A stretch of 64,000 bases of DNA from the NCBI GenBank assembly GCA_050084985.1, contig JBITNC010000001.1:147188001-147252000 (forward strand), written 5' to 3'. A program made the translations under genes and the position numbers. This DNA comes from Nageia nagi (Eukaryota; Pinophyta). The notes below the pieces were generated by a model. That model was given only the letters and a program-made list of their open reading frames with translations, ran no database searches and was not told the origin of the DNA. This document shows, one piece after another, positions 9,796-21,634 of this stretch (within the stretch, counting starts at the first letter, position 1; every line of letters starts with the position of its first letter).

Positions 9796-10577
9796 TAAGC
9801 TTTTGATGAGAAATATGAGAGTGAAACATACTTTTAGGATGAATTTATTTCATATAATTCAAAAAATAACTTTTTCAAAGGATGGTAAAGATGGAGAAAG
9901 ATAGAAGCTCAACAAAGGAGGAGGATCATAAGTGGATTTCATAATCCAAGATGTAGAGAGAAGAGAATAAAGACCAACTAGAAAAGAAGAAAGTTTAAAA
10001 TGAAAGAATTTTGGGTATTTTTAATTTCTTAGATCAGCAAAACTTAATGGCTGAGTTCTTTTCAACCAAAGGAGAATGATGAACCTGCAATATCCAATTA
10101 CACTTTCTTTATGCAGCAAAATAATACCCCAACTTTTGAAGGGTGTAACTTTTGATCTTGATATCATTTGGAGCCTATTTTTTTTTAAATCATGCAAAAT
10201 TGAAAAATCTACAATATTATAACATCTCCTAAAGTAGAAAATTTCAAATCCTAAAATGATTATTGTATATCCCAAATTTCACTTTTACTTTTAGTTCTAA
10301 CTTTAAGTTCTATTTTTAGAATAATTGCATGTATTGAGTAATGGATCCATGGCTCCATTTTGGGCCTCATCTAAGCTATAGTTTAGTCTTTTTATTTTTA
10401 ATTAAAAAGAGGGAAAGAGATACTTTATAAAATATGATTGTAATCTTTTTAAGAAATTAGTGTAGATTTAGAAGAATAAAGAATTTTGGTTGTGAATTTT
10501 ATTCTTCCATTGATTTAGTTGTGTGTTGTGAATCAATTTTGGAGATCTATTTTGGTCTATTGCAAGAATCTACATCT

Positions 10578-10860
10578 ACTAAACAAGGCTTTAATATTTT
10601 CTTATAAGGGCATTAGGAGATGATGCTACATTTTGGATAGCGATGCTCTATAGAGATTGATTTGGTGATCATCTTTTGTGCAGAAAGTTCATTATTGATC
10701 TCTTTGAGTTGGTTGTTACTTGCAATTATCTTAATAGGTAAACTAATAAGGTAAATATAGTAATATTTATCATTATCAACTTTCACATTACTATAATATT
10801 TTTTGAATTTCTTCTATAATTAAATATATTAAATAATCCTAATAAATTATTATCACTTAT
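10578..10860 (+). repeat. 5' LTR of the Tat-type element, second part
   Basis: Continues the LTR after the nested element. Blocks at 10720-10855 (acttgcaattatcttaatagg; ttatcattatcaactttcac; aattaaatatattaaataat) match 18755-18925 (cttgtgatcatcatgacaag; attatcatctttcatg; aattaaatatattaaataac). The right LTR edge is near 10860 but not exactly defined, and no convincing primer-binding site follows. Confidence 0.65.
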
Positions 10861-11089
10861 AACAATTGATGAACTCAACATCTTTTTGATATATCACTTT
10901 TTCCTTCACTAGTTATACCAAAAACCTTATGACTTTTTGATAGAACTAATATAAATCAAGGTATTCATACATAAAACTTGTTGATTTTTTTAACATAATT
11001 AATAGCTTTAATGAAAATACTAGGAATAATTTACAAAATATGTTATATGGTGATGATGATAGAATTGAGGGATCTAATATTGCTCAAAA

Positions 11090-11760
11090 TAATAGGTCAA
11101 TCAAATTTTACACTTCTAGATATAGCGATTCAAATCCTTTGTATTAAAATTCTATAATGCATAAGTATCAAATCTCCAAGTACAACCCATTTTTGAAACA
11201 TATCAGGGAGAAGGACATCACATAACACATAACAAGGCTTTTGAGATAAAATTTGAGTTGAAATTTAGAGTGAATGATAATTTGATGGTAAAATATTTTT
11301 TTACTAGACTAAAAGATGATGCTCTCACTTAGTACTTTTCTTTTTACTAAAAATCAATAAAATTATATGCACAACTTATCTATGAATCCTATATGCATTT
11401 TTAAGTATAGTATTATGAGATAAATTGTTTCCTCTAATTTGCTTAATTCTAAAAAAAGAGCAAGTAAGAGATTTCATAATTTTAAACAAAGATTTTAATA
11501 AGTTTGGAGCATGATACAAGATCCTTTATCAAAATCACATGCTAAGGTTATATTTTTTCACAACATTCATCATAAATTAAAATTCATAGCTTGTATTATA
11601 CATTTGTTCCCTTTACTAAGATTATGTATAGGCTAATTGAAAAAGAGAAATGTTTATTTGAACTAGCCAAAGTAAAATATGGAAACCCTCCCAAGTAAAC
11701 AAGCAAGGGAATCATCATAGAAAGGAAGAAACAAATTCTATATTATTAATGAACCTAAAG
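11090..11760 (+). pseudogene. Tat-type gag remnant
   Basis: A decayed match to the gypsy gag order: a KY..FLKHIREKDIT block (family Y.GxxDPxxHI), a KYFFTRLKDDALT.YF segment (family FPxTLKGxAxxWF) at about 11290-11340, EIS.F.TKI near 11470 (family FxxRF), IQDPLSKSH at about 11515-11540, and a basic stretch near 11690. Nearly every line has a stop or frameshift. The call rests on order and position 5' of protease and RT. Confidence 0.5.
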
Positions 11761-12439
11761 ATAAAGAGCAACTAAAGAGTCAACCCAAATAAAAAAAAGG
11801 AAATACCATGTGATTACCTCTACCACCTTTAGTAATAATCAAATATTTCTTATACAAGGGTTTGATTACTCCTAATCTATAGAAAGAATTGGGACCTAAT
11901 GAGGAAAAACCCAATTGGTACAAAAAGGTAGCTTTTTATCATTATCATAAGGTAAAATTAAACATGACTAATGCTAGGATGCTTTTGAGGAAAATATTGA
12001 AGAAATTGTTGGATAGTGGTAAAATACAGTATGAGATGCATATGGTTAAGATTAAAGATATCAAACCCTTGATAACTAATATTATTTTCAATAAATAATG
12101 GTGTATTGTCACTTGATATGGGAGGCCTAGAGAACACATTCACTTAGTGATGATTGAATGAATGGAGGTTCATCATAATTTCAATGCATAAAAACTTTTA
12201 AAGAAACTTAAGATAATGCATCCAAAGATAAGTATATTTAACCTTTTACAATTGTATATAGATCATAGGGATGCATAATTTAATATCTTAAAGATATATA
12301 AAATACATGTTGATATTCTTGTTATTAAATTTGTTGAGTTAAAAACTAATACCATAATAGATCTTACTTGGAATATGCTTTATTTTTAAGATAGTGAACT
12401 TCCAAGTGAGGATGTTATTAAAAATAATTTAGGATTTTA

Positions 12440-12910
12440 CATTCATGTAAATGTTTATTTAGTTGATTTATTAAAAAATACTTCTCATCCATTTATGAAA
12501 ATATGAAAAGAAAAACTATTAGTATTAAAGGACTAGATAATACTAAAATGTTATATATTATTTATGTTTATATGCCTATTGAAGTAGGAGGAACATTTGT
12601 TAATAAAAAAATTTATGTATTTCAAGAAAAGTTACCATATAATTTATTTCTTTGTAGATCTTTGATTTATAAGATTAGATAAGTTAGACCTACTCTCCAT
12701 AGGATGGTGAAATTCATGCATAAAGGTAAGATAATTATGATTCATGTTGAAGAAAATACCATAAATTTTTATCAAGCAACTCAAATATTTTTTATTCCTT
12801 TTGACATGATTGACAACAAAGAAGGTTTAGTAAAATCTTTGCAAAATATGACTTCACAAAATGTTGGTATAGGGACAAATGAAATATCCTATTTTGATAT
12901 ATGGTAGAGC
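12440..12910 (+). pseudogene. Tat-type protease region remnant
   Basis: In frame with VKGLDNTKMLYIIYVYMPIEVG and then VFQEKLPYNLFLCRSLIYKI (family FQVxDIPxAYNLLLGRPWIH), followed by PTLHRMVKFMHKGKIIMIHVEE (family PSTLHQxVKFxxEGKIxTIxGE). LCRSLIYKI replaces the LGRPWIHx motif. The aspartic-protease active site itself could not be identified; it should lie near 12400. The 67-codon open stretch 12704-12907 belongs to this remnant. Confidence 0.62.
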
Positions 12911-13849
12911 TTCAAGGAGTTAGGATGACCCTTATTTGTGCTAAATCATGAGTGAAGATGCTTGGAGGATCTTGATTCTAAGTCAAACCACTTTATCCAT
13001 AAAGATCTAAAAGATTTTATTCTAAATATTTGTATTTAGTATCAAGAATAAGAAGAAAAATCATCATCAGTTCCTACATAGGATGGCTATATTCTTGAAT
13101 CTTCTCATAAAAATATGTAATAAGGTTAGGTAAGTAATATTGATTCTACTATTCCTAATAAATATTTGTAGAAATATTAGTATAATGGTAAGTGATTAGG
13201 TAAGAATAAGTAAGGTATTGTTCAACCCATCTTGAATGAAAGCCATAATAGAAGAACTTCTAGAATTAGATTTAAATAATATATTCCTAAAATGGATTAT
13301 TCAAAATCTATTGTTCAAAATATTTATAAGAATAAATAGAGTGGTGAATGCTTTGTATTCAATGAATAGTTTCACTGCAACATGGTGCATGGTTCTAGTG
13401 AAGAGTTGTATGCTTATTATGTTGATCCATTCTTACCACCAAGTACTCATATTAAAGCGGATATTTTTCAAAACAATTATGATGTTATTAAGATGATGGG
13501 TGCCAAGAGTGATTTCCCTAAACCTAGTGAAAAGAGACTCACTATATGGATTTTATGTCATTAGGCCTATTTTGGAGAAGAAGTCAACAAGGATGATCAA
13601 AAAATTGTATGTTTATCATTACCTCTCTAAACCTTTCTTTTTAATTTTTTTTATAAAATTAGGAGTAGGCTTAGGTAGTTAGAGGGTTTGAGGTTTATTT
13701 TTGCATTCCATTTTGGTAAAAATAACCAATATCAAGTGAAACTTCTTGATTTGTTCTATCTCTAACAACTAATTTTGGATGTAGTACTGGTCCCACTTCC
13801 TATGCCTTCCCAACTCAATGATAAAATATTCTAGTTGAGTTAAGAAATA

Positions 13850-15290
13850 ATGGATGATAACATCATTATGAAAGAAACACCAAAGTTAATTAAGGTAGGA
13901 TCCTAGTTAACTTTGTAAGAAAGACAAAGGTACTACCTATTATTAATTGAGTCTTTTGATGTTCTTGCTATTGTCCTATTCTAATAGGCCTAGTTTGGAT
14001 CCAGATTTTATGACTTATAGTTTGACTATCAATGATGATGCAAAGCTTGTACAATAAATACCTAGAAATATGCATGCTAAAGTTTCTTTGTTATTTAAGA
14101 AATAAATATAAAACTATCTTGTTATTTTTTTTATTATTCCTATTTATTATTCTCCTTAGATTTTTAACATAGATTTTAGAGATATCAACAAGGCATACCC
14201 AAAAGATACCTTTCATTTGCCTAGCATTGATATGATTGTAGATTCTACTAGAGAACATAATATTGTATCTATCATGGATTGATTTTTTAGATATAATCAA
14301 ATAAGGATTAACAAAGAGAATCAATATAATACAAATTTTGTTACTCATAGGGGCATATTTTTTTGGGTGGCCATGCATTTTGGATTGAATAATGTAGGGG
14401 ATACCTATCAAAGAGTTATGGTAAGTATGTTTCATATTATAATTCATGATACTATTGAGGTTTATGTTGATTGTATTCTTTTTAAACATAGGGAAAACGA
14501 TAATTATATTACTAATTTAAGGAAAAACATTGCAAAGTATGAAAAAGTGTAATATGAAATTAAAACCTCAAAAATGGGCATTTACAGTTTGTTTTAGTAA
14601 ATTAATTGAATTTATTATTTCAATAAAGTTATAACCATTTTTGATATGCCTCCACCATGAAATTTAAAGGATATAGGAAGTATTCAAGGTAAGGTTAAGA
14701 CAATAAGAAGATTTATTACACAACTAATTGATATGAGTGCTCCATTTTCTCATTTAATAAAGAGAGATAAAAAATTTATATGGAATGTAAAGTATCAACA
14801 AGATTTGGATAACATTAAGAGGTATCTTTATAATGCTCTTATTTTATCCTCTTATGATTCAAAAAGAAATTTATTACTTTATATTTCAGATATATTAAAT
14901 ACATTATGAAAAATGTTTGATCTAAAAGATGATGAAGGTAAAGAAAGAGATATTTACTTTATTGGAAAATGTTTAGTTGAATACAAAATAATATATGTAC
15001 CTATTGATGAAATGTGATTTGCTATTATTTTTTCTATAAAAAATTATAGGCATTATATGTTTGTAAATACAACATATGGTATAACTGAGGCTTATCCTTT
15101 AAGATATTTGATGGCTAAACCTTATTTATCTTGAATGGATACCAAATGGATACTTTTAATTAAAGAATTTAATCCAATAATTTTCACTCAAAAGTCCATT
15201 AAGGGATAGGATATAGTAGATTTTATTTTAAACTACTCATGGAATGAGCATTCCATAATGCAGGAAGAATTTTTAAATGAGTTGGGCATA
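13850..15290 (+). pseudogene. Tat-type reverse transcriptase and first RNase H remnant
   Basis: MKETPKLIKVGS near 13870 is the linker motif that precedes RT. The RT core follows: IDFRDINKAYPKDTFHLPSI (14168-14230), then YNQIRINKENQYNTNFVTHRG, a WVAMHFGLNNVGDTYQRVMV block (14368-14430) and EVYVDCILFKH, in which the YVDD active site reads YVDC. Thumb and connection motifs (MSAPFSHLIKRDKKFIWN at about 14735, LLLYISD near 14870) and an RNase H-like GKCLVEYK.IYVPIDEM block (14970-15015) come next. Missense and nonsense changes make it inactive. Confidence 0.78.
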
Positions 15291-15369
15291 CAAAACCTTG
15301 AGAAATCCCAAGTAATGATGCTCCACCTAGGTGATGCCACTCATATCCTAAGCCTAATTATTTAGAAGT

Positions 15370-15934
15370 GTTTATTTTATTTGTTGATGACAAAAATTGG
15401 AAATTATTTTCTAATGATTCAATGTGTATGAATGGCACTAGGGTAGAAATTATTCTGATTAATCCTCATGGTGATATGATTCCTATAATATATAAGTTAT
15501 ATTTTGATTGTACTAATAATATGGCTTAATATGATGCTTTAATTTTAGGTTTAAAATAGACTATAGTCTTGAAGGAGTAGTGGATAAAGATCCTTGGTGA
15601 TTCTCAATTATTGGTAAAATAAGACAATGATGTCTATAACACCAACGATGATAAATTGCATCCATATAAGAAAATGGTCATGGATCATTTCATTTATTTT
15701 AAATATTATCATATTAAGAACATCCCAAGAGACAATAACAAGCATGTTGATGATATGGCTAATGTTGCTTCTCTTCCTCTTATTAATATTGAAGATGAGG
15801 AAACTATATGTACAATTAAGAATTTAGACAAATCTTCTCATGAATATGTTATCATTGATTTTATTGAAGATCATTATTTTTTTGGTACTTGCATTAATTT
15901 ATTTGAATGGTATAAAGAAATTATAAATATTTAA
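15370..15934 (+). pseudogene. Second, archaeal-type RNase H of the Tat-type element
   Basis: The translation contains LFVDD (family LFVDGS), then VEIILINPHGDMIPI, YKLYFDCTNNMA.YDALILGL (the Q codon is TAA), KILGDSQLLVK and DKLHPYKKMVMDHFIYFKYYHI followed by KNIPRDNNKHVDDMANVAS. This is the aRNH domain that Tat-lineage elements carry between RT and integrase. The acidic residues of GDS and of the N..VDDMA motif are visible. Codons 15656-15934 remain open. Confidence 0.75.
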
Positions 15935-16059
15935 AAAAATGGTGTAGTATTTAGTGATTACGATCATAATGCAAGAATTAGGCTTAAGAAATAGGTATCC
16001 AAATATATTATCATTAGTGATTTGTTATATATAAGATATTTTGAAGTTGATCTTATTAG

Positions 16060-17165
16060 ATGTTTAATGTGATACAAAGTAAAAATAGCCTTCATCAAGC
16101 TCATTATGGTGAGTATGGAGGTCATTTTAGTGCTAAATTTATTTATCAAAGATTGCTTACATTAGGTTATTATTGGTAATCTATGCTTGAAGATTATGAA
16201 TTTCATGTAAACAAGTATGAACAATACCAAAAGAATGCTAAAATTCAACATTAACATTTGTATGAATTGCACTCTATTATTTCCTATTGGCCTTTTTCTA
16301 TTTGGGAAATTTATTTTATTTCCAAAATTAATCATATTTCTAGACATGGTCATAAATTTATTATAACTACTACTAAATACCTTAAAAAATGGGTGGAATT
16401 TGTTCCTATAAAATCAACAAAATGAGGTAAGATTATTTATTTTCTCATTAAATACATTATTTCTAGATATGGTCTACCTTTTAAATTATTTATGGATAAT
16501 GGACCTAGTTTTTGAGTTAATGATTGAAAGTATGTTATTAAAAATATCATATTGAGATAGATTTTTTCTCTACTTATTATCCTCAAGGTAACTATCAAGT
16601 TGAAGCCTCTAATAAACCTATAAATATGGTTTTATGCAAAACTATTACAAAACATGGTAAACATTGGCATAAATAATTAACTTATACTTTATAGGCTAGT
16701 AAAATAAGTATAAGTGTTATTTTTGGGGAAACTCCTTATTCTTTAATCTATGGAGATGAAGTTGTTCCCTTAGATTGAAAAATTCTATTTTTCAGAGTTT
16801 TCCTTAAATGGTTCTATTCTAGATGAAGATAAAAGAAAACCACAATTGGCATAATTGGAAACTTTAGATGAAAAAAGAATAAATGCTTTAAAACATTTGA
16901 GAATATATCAATCTAGAATCAAATGATCTTAAAATAAAAATATTAGGCCTAAAGAGTTTAAGGTTGGGGATTTTGTATTTAAGAAAATATTACCAACATA
17001 AAAGCTTTATAAAATGAGAGGTAAATTTAAACCAAATTTAATTGGTCCTTATGTGGTAATTACAAATTATGAAAAAGGGGCATATAAGTTGTCCACCATG
17101 TAAGGAAATATAGAGAGAAACCTAATAAATATTATGCATCTAAAAAGATTCTATATTTGAAAGGA
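16060..17165 (+). pseudogene. Tat-type integrase remnant
   Basis: An H.AHYGEYGGHFSAKFIYQRLL segment (16090-16150) and YEQYQKNAKIQ are the N-terminal zinc-binding remnant, with the second Cys of the expected CxxC read as Y. The core shows WPFSIWEIYFI, FIITTTKYLKKWVEFVPIKS (16350-16415), FLIKYIISRYGLPFKLFMDN (16440-16500) and GPSF followed by stops where R and W are expected. GETPYSLIYGDEVVP lies near 16725 with one frame adjustment. The C-terminus has PKEFKVGDFVFKKILP (16950), GKFKPNLIGPYVV (17020) and HLKRFY (17137). The order is complete but heavily interrupted. Confidence 0.75.
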
Positions 17166-18067
17166 TTTCATGTATTTTTCAAAATATTCCTTGTTTTCTT
17201 TGTATATAGTAATCATAATCACATGAAACTATGTAAAAATTTTGAGTGAAACCACTTCATTCTAAGGTATGGTGCTCCCTATGTAATAAGGAACAAGATT
17301 CTATTTCATAAATTTTGATTTTCCAAAAGGGTTAGTGCAGGTGATGTCTATTGTTCCCTTACTCTTCTGTTAATAATAAATTGATTGATAAATTTATAAT
17401 TAATTATACTACTGATTCTTAATGCTTGGTAAATCCTCTTCATTGAGGTAGTAAATTGATATATAATTAAATAAATTATTTGTAATATGATTAACAAAAC
17501 AATGTTGTCCAATGAATGCAATTCAATGATGTATGCCAAGGTTATATTTTTTTTAGATGATGATATTCAAACATTATTCTTGATCAATGAATTCCATTGG
17601 GTGGTATACATAAAGTTATTCTTTTATGAGGTATTAAATTTTTCTTAGTGAATACATGCAATTCGGTGTTGTACTCTAAGTTTAGTTTATTTTTGTAGAT
17701 TCATTTGTAACTTTTTATCTTAATGAGAGTAGTTATGAGAGTTCCATCACCCATCAAGTCTTAGTTTAATGATGATCTATATTTAAAAAAGTCTTTGATC
17801 TTACTTAGAATATTAATTAGAAAGCCCTCATCCTTTATGATAAGGCACTCTCTTTATATAATCTTGGTGGGTAAGCCACCAATGACAGGTTTGATTTTTT
17901 ATTCTTTTATGATATGCATATGATATAATGTTTAGTATCTATATTGAAGATATTATATATGAAAAAAAAAAAATTAAATATGATTGCAAGTTACTTTTTC
18001 TTTATCTTGGATTATTCCTATGATGAGAGTTTCATCATGTTTCCATGAATCCAAAGAGGGGGTGAAA
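17166..18067 (+). other. 3' untranslated part of the Tat-type element
   Basis: Non-coding sequence between integrase and the 3' LTR. Several imperfect copies of a 'gtgaatacatgcaattcggtgt'-like phrase occur (17517-17540 aatgcaattcaatgatgtatgcc, 17650-17680), which hints at short internal duplication. A purine-rich tract ends it at 18051-18067. Confidence 0.45.
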
Positions 18068-18935
18068 TATTGGAGAAAACTAGGGCATCCAAAGCTGTCA
18101 TTATGAACACATAATTCAAGGAGTATTCTCTTACTTTAAATTGCTATACTTTGAATTATGACTTGATTTTCTTTTATTGTAAAAGTATCAAATCATATTC
18201 AAAGTGGGGCATGTTTTAAAACCTAAAAAGAAATTTTAATTTTAATAAAATATACATTTTAGGTATTTGAAATAATTTAATTAATTACATCATCTAATGC
18301 TCTTTTATATTATACATAATCACTACTTTTATGTGTTATGATAACAGGTTAACCAAGATATAAACCCAAGAAGGAGTCTTGAAACCTGTACAACATAACA
18401 CCAAAGAGAATCCTTGGAAGTAGACCTATTATTTATAAAGAGGGAAGGGTTGTCCATCAAAAATCATGATATGATCTGGAATCCTTAAGTAATGGTAAAA
18501 TACTTGATCCTATTAGTTGGTATCTCTCAATGCTACCTATCACATTTACATTGTTTTATACTTCAAATTATGCATTCCTATGATCTTTCAAATCAATGTG
18601 CATAATTATTTGACTTTTTAAGTGGAGTACTCGATGATGAATGAGGATTTGATTATTTTGTAGTAAGGTGTCAAGAAACAATAATCTACAAAGGTTAGTT
18701 TGATGGTCATGTTTAATGGGGAAGGTTTATTATTTATCTCTTCTACTTAGTTATTTCTTGTGATCATCATGACAAGTAAAGTAATAGGTTTGTATATGTG
18801 TTAATCTAGGTTTGATAGGTTAAGTTCAATTTAGTAATGTTGATCATTATCATCTTTCATGTTATTGTAATATTTCTTAAATATTTGTTATAATTAAATA
18901 TATTAAATAACCCTAATAAATTATTATTTTAATTA
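18068..18935 (+). repeat. 3' LTR of the Tat-type element
   Basis: Begins TATTGGAGAAAAC just after the purine-rich tract and matches the split 5' LTR from about 18105 onward. Its first ~35 bases have no counterpart at 8058. It is uninterrupted at the point (about 18620) where the 5' LTR is split by the nested element, so it serves as the empty-site copy for that insertion. Confidence 0.68.
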
Positions 18936-20164
18936 TAAGAAAAAGTATTAAATTAGTATATTTGACATCATTTTGAATATGTTAGAAATAGCTTGGAAAT
19001 ATTTTAGTATAAAATTATCATAGATGTGTTGGTACAGGAAACTTTTTAAGTTAGTCATAGAGAATCTAGATATCTTTAAGATTGTTATACCATCATATTA
19101 TTTAATATTACTTAATAAATGAATTTATGAGTCTCACTTTGCTATACTCCAAGTCATGAACTTCTATATAGTACTTGCAAGAAATAACTTTTGTCAAGCA
19201 TAGTATTTTTTGAGTATTTCATGTGTATGTCCTATCAACATTCATATCATATTTAGATTTAAGATTTATTCAACCTAATGAGAGATTTATTTCATTATCT
19301 TGATCTAAGTTCACTAGGATACTCCTATTGTCAAATGGATAACATATTTGATCTCATAACCATTTTATTAGGTTTGACTATGTTTAAATATATTAGATAA
19401 AACCTGACAACAACATAACCAAGTGATTACATAAATCACTTTTACCCAAGGAGATAGTAGTTAATATTTAATGTTCTTTTTCTAATATGTAACCATTTCT
19501 CAACTAAAACTATTTTCCCTATCTCAATACTTGTAGGTAAGGAACTTAATTCTTGTGAACCCTATAGTCATAATTTTCAAAAGAAGTAAATTTAATTAAT
19601 TCATAAATAAATAACTTCATAATAAAGTAATTACATATTGATTACATTCCAAATATATTTTTCATCATAAATTAAATATCATTTCTATATAACAAGATTA
19701 AATAAATGTCATTTTACTCTTAAGAATACATGATCATATATAGATAAATTAATGTTCTAATAAATCATATGGAGTAATATTTTTCAATAACTAATTAATT
19801 TTTATGAAATAATCTTCTAAATTGCATCAACCACTCTTTTATAAAGCTTAAGAAGGCATAATATCAAGTAGTCCATACTTTGCACTTATTCATAATGCAT
19901 CAATTCAAAGTATAATTACTTTGAGTTTAATCACAACATCTTATGAGAGGATTTGAATCAATATAGCCTTATCCATAAATGCAAGGTACAATTTTCTAGA
20001 AAAGAAATATACATTTTTTTATTTTCACACAATCATCTCATATACATGCAAAAATCAAAGAGAAAGAAGTTATTTTAAGTTTTCAACAACCCCAATTAAT
20101 TTCATTTCAATATTTTCAGTTTTTCCCCAATAACAACAATACTCAATTATCTAACTATTTATCT
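18936..20164. other. No recognisable feature
   Basis: AT-rich non-coding sequence between the Tat element and the second copy of the duplication. I see no coding motif, LTR match or RNA gene. Confidence 0.4.
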
Positions 20165-20345
20165 TGATTTTGAAAATGCTTGGATAGTTTCTTGAAATAT
20201 AGAGACATGATATTCCTCATCAAAAAGGTTATAATAGTTTACTAATAGGAGGCATCTTCTTGAGATTGAGAAACACCACCTTTAATGGATTTCTTGATAA
20301 ATATAGGAATGTATTGTACATCTTGAATGCCTCTTACAAAAACAA
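20165..20345 (+). pseudogene. CAF1 3' fragment (duplicate)
   Basis: Translates as FLEIQRHDIPHQKGYNSLLI, then FLRLRNTTFNGFLDKYRNVLYI, matching codons 5545-5690 of the CAF1-like gene. Here the HQxG motif keeps its His (IPHQKGY), whereas the longer copy reads IHRQTGY; conversely, the catalytic Asp of the GYD motif is Asn here. It starts abruptly in the C-terminal third, so it is only a fragment. Confidence 0.75.
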
Positions 20346-21634
20346 GAATAACTCTAGATATATTGAGTGGCAAATCAAGTTTGATTATGTTTCAATCATA
20401 TATGAATGTATTGTATATTATAGTGTCTCATAGTGCACTAAGAACCACTCCAAATAGATTGAATAGTCAATCGACTATCATTATGTTTGACCCTCTTTTT
20501 GAACTTGCCATCATTATCTATGTTGAAATTAATGGTGGTGGTGTTGGTTCACATGCATTGGATATGAATTTAAATTGATTCTTTGTTGCAATAAAATAAA
20601 ATATATAGTTGTGCCCTCTACCTTGGGATCATGTATCAAATTTATTGTACTATGATCTTGATAAAGGGAATAATAGTATTATTTTATCTTATTTTAAGAC
20701 ACTAGTGAAGAAGTCATACATTTCTTACACTGAATATAACTCAAATATTATTTATATAATATGTTTTTATTGGTATAAGGGTAGCTATTGTTTAGTATTA
20801 CTTTGGTCAATAATACTAAAATTAATATTATATCATTAATTTAATATGCATTAGTATAAGGGTGGTTATTATTTAGTATTAATTCAAAATTTAAGATTAA
20901 CATGAACATATAATTTTTTAATATATTTTAAACATGTATAAAGTATATAAAATTAATTCAAGCTCATGTTTTATTTAAAAAAAATATTTTAAAAAGTAAT
21001 GATTTTTTATTATCATAAATGTATAAATGAGAAAATATGACATGTAATGATATTATAAAATAAAGGACTTAAAATATATTTATATTTAATTAGTTATTTC
21101 TATTTAAATAAACAAAACCATAGTTATTTATGTAGAGTTGTTGGTAGCTAGATGTTCAAATAAAATATTACTAAAATAAAGTGTTAGTAAAATAAAAAAT
21201 AATTCAAATATAAAATTAAATATAAGATATAAGTAGTTTAATATAAAGATATACTATTACATTTATAAAATTAAAATAATTTATCTTGAAGGTGTAAAAG
21301 ACTTCATGCAAATAACATACATTTAACAAATTTTATACATAAAATTATTTTTGATAGTAAATGTTTTTATGTTTGCATAGAGTTCTTAACAAAAACTAAT
21401 CGTAGATGCGTAAATGAGAAAATATGAGTTAATATAAGTACAAAGTGTCTGGGTTTTTTTTTTAAAAAAAAAAATAGGAGAGGTAAGAAAAAGAGTTGAA
21501 TTAGTAGAAGATATTACAAGATGTGAGAGCATGAGAAAATCAAAATATGTAGGTCAAACATTGGAAGGAGCATTAGCCATAGATGAGTTGGAGGAGAAAA
21601 TAATAGATGATGGTAAGGATTTGGTCTTAGAGTT
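20165..21634 (+). repeat. Segmental duplication, copy 2 (first part)
   Basis: Matches 5523 to about 7700 in order. It begins inside the CAF1 3' coding region, includes two of the ~100-bp tandem units (20307-20404 and 20405-20500), then matching non-coding blocks to the point where a solo LTR interrupts it at 21635. The open stretch at 21531-21749 partly overlaps this copy (GALAIDELEEKIIDDGKDL). Copy 1 has a partly matching frame but with stops, so I do not call a gene. Confidence 0.78.

Larger units (their letters stand above)
8569..10577 (+). mobile_element. Nested non-autonomous LTR retrotransposon (family D, ~2.0 kb)
   Basis: Two direct repeats of about 490-500 bp (8569-9055 and 10077-10577) flank about 1 kb of internal sequence. 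A primer-binding site TGGTATCAAAGCC (9058-9070) matches the initiator-Met tRNA end (family TGGTATCAGAGCC) with one change. A polypurine tract AAAGGAGAATGA (10068-10079) abuts the 3' LTR. No protease, RT or integrase is present, so mobility must have depended on another element. It sits inside the 5' LTR of the Tat element, whose sequence continues on both sides. The LTRs differ at many positions, so the insertion is old. Related LTRs occur at 1545-2107. Confidence 0.8.
8058..18935 (+). mobile_element. Decayed Tat-type Ty3/gypsy retrotransposon
   Basis: Two LTR copies in direct orientation bracket gag, protease, RT, RNase H, a second archaeal-type RNase H, and integrase in Ty3/gypsy order. The 5' LTR (8058-8568 and 10578-10860) is split by a 2-kb LTR element; the 3' LTR is 18068-18935. 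A purine-rich tract (CCAAAGAGGGGGTGAAA, 18051-18067) lies just before the 3' LTR. The RNase H pair and the KAYPKDTFHLPSIDMIVDST-type RT motif are typical of the Tat lineage. All coding regions have many stops and frame changes. No target-site duplication was recognised, and the left LTR edge is uncertain by some tens of bases. Confidence 0.75.

Noticed and set aside
14091-14489. 132-codon minus-strand open frame
   Set aside because: Antisense to the Tat reverse transcriptase, whose motifs are clear on the plus strand.
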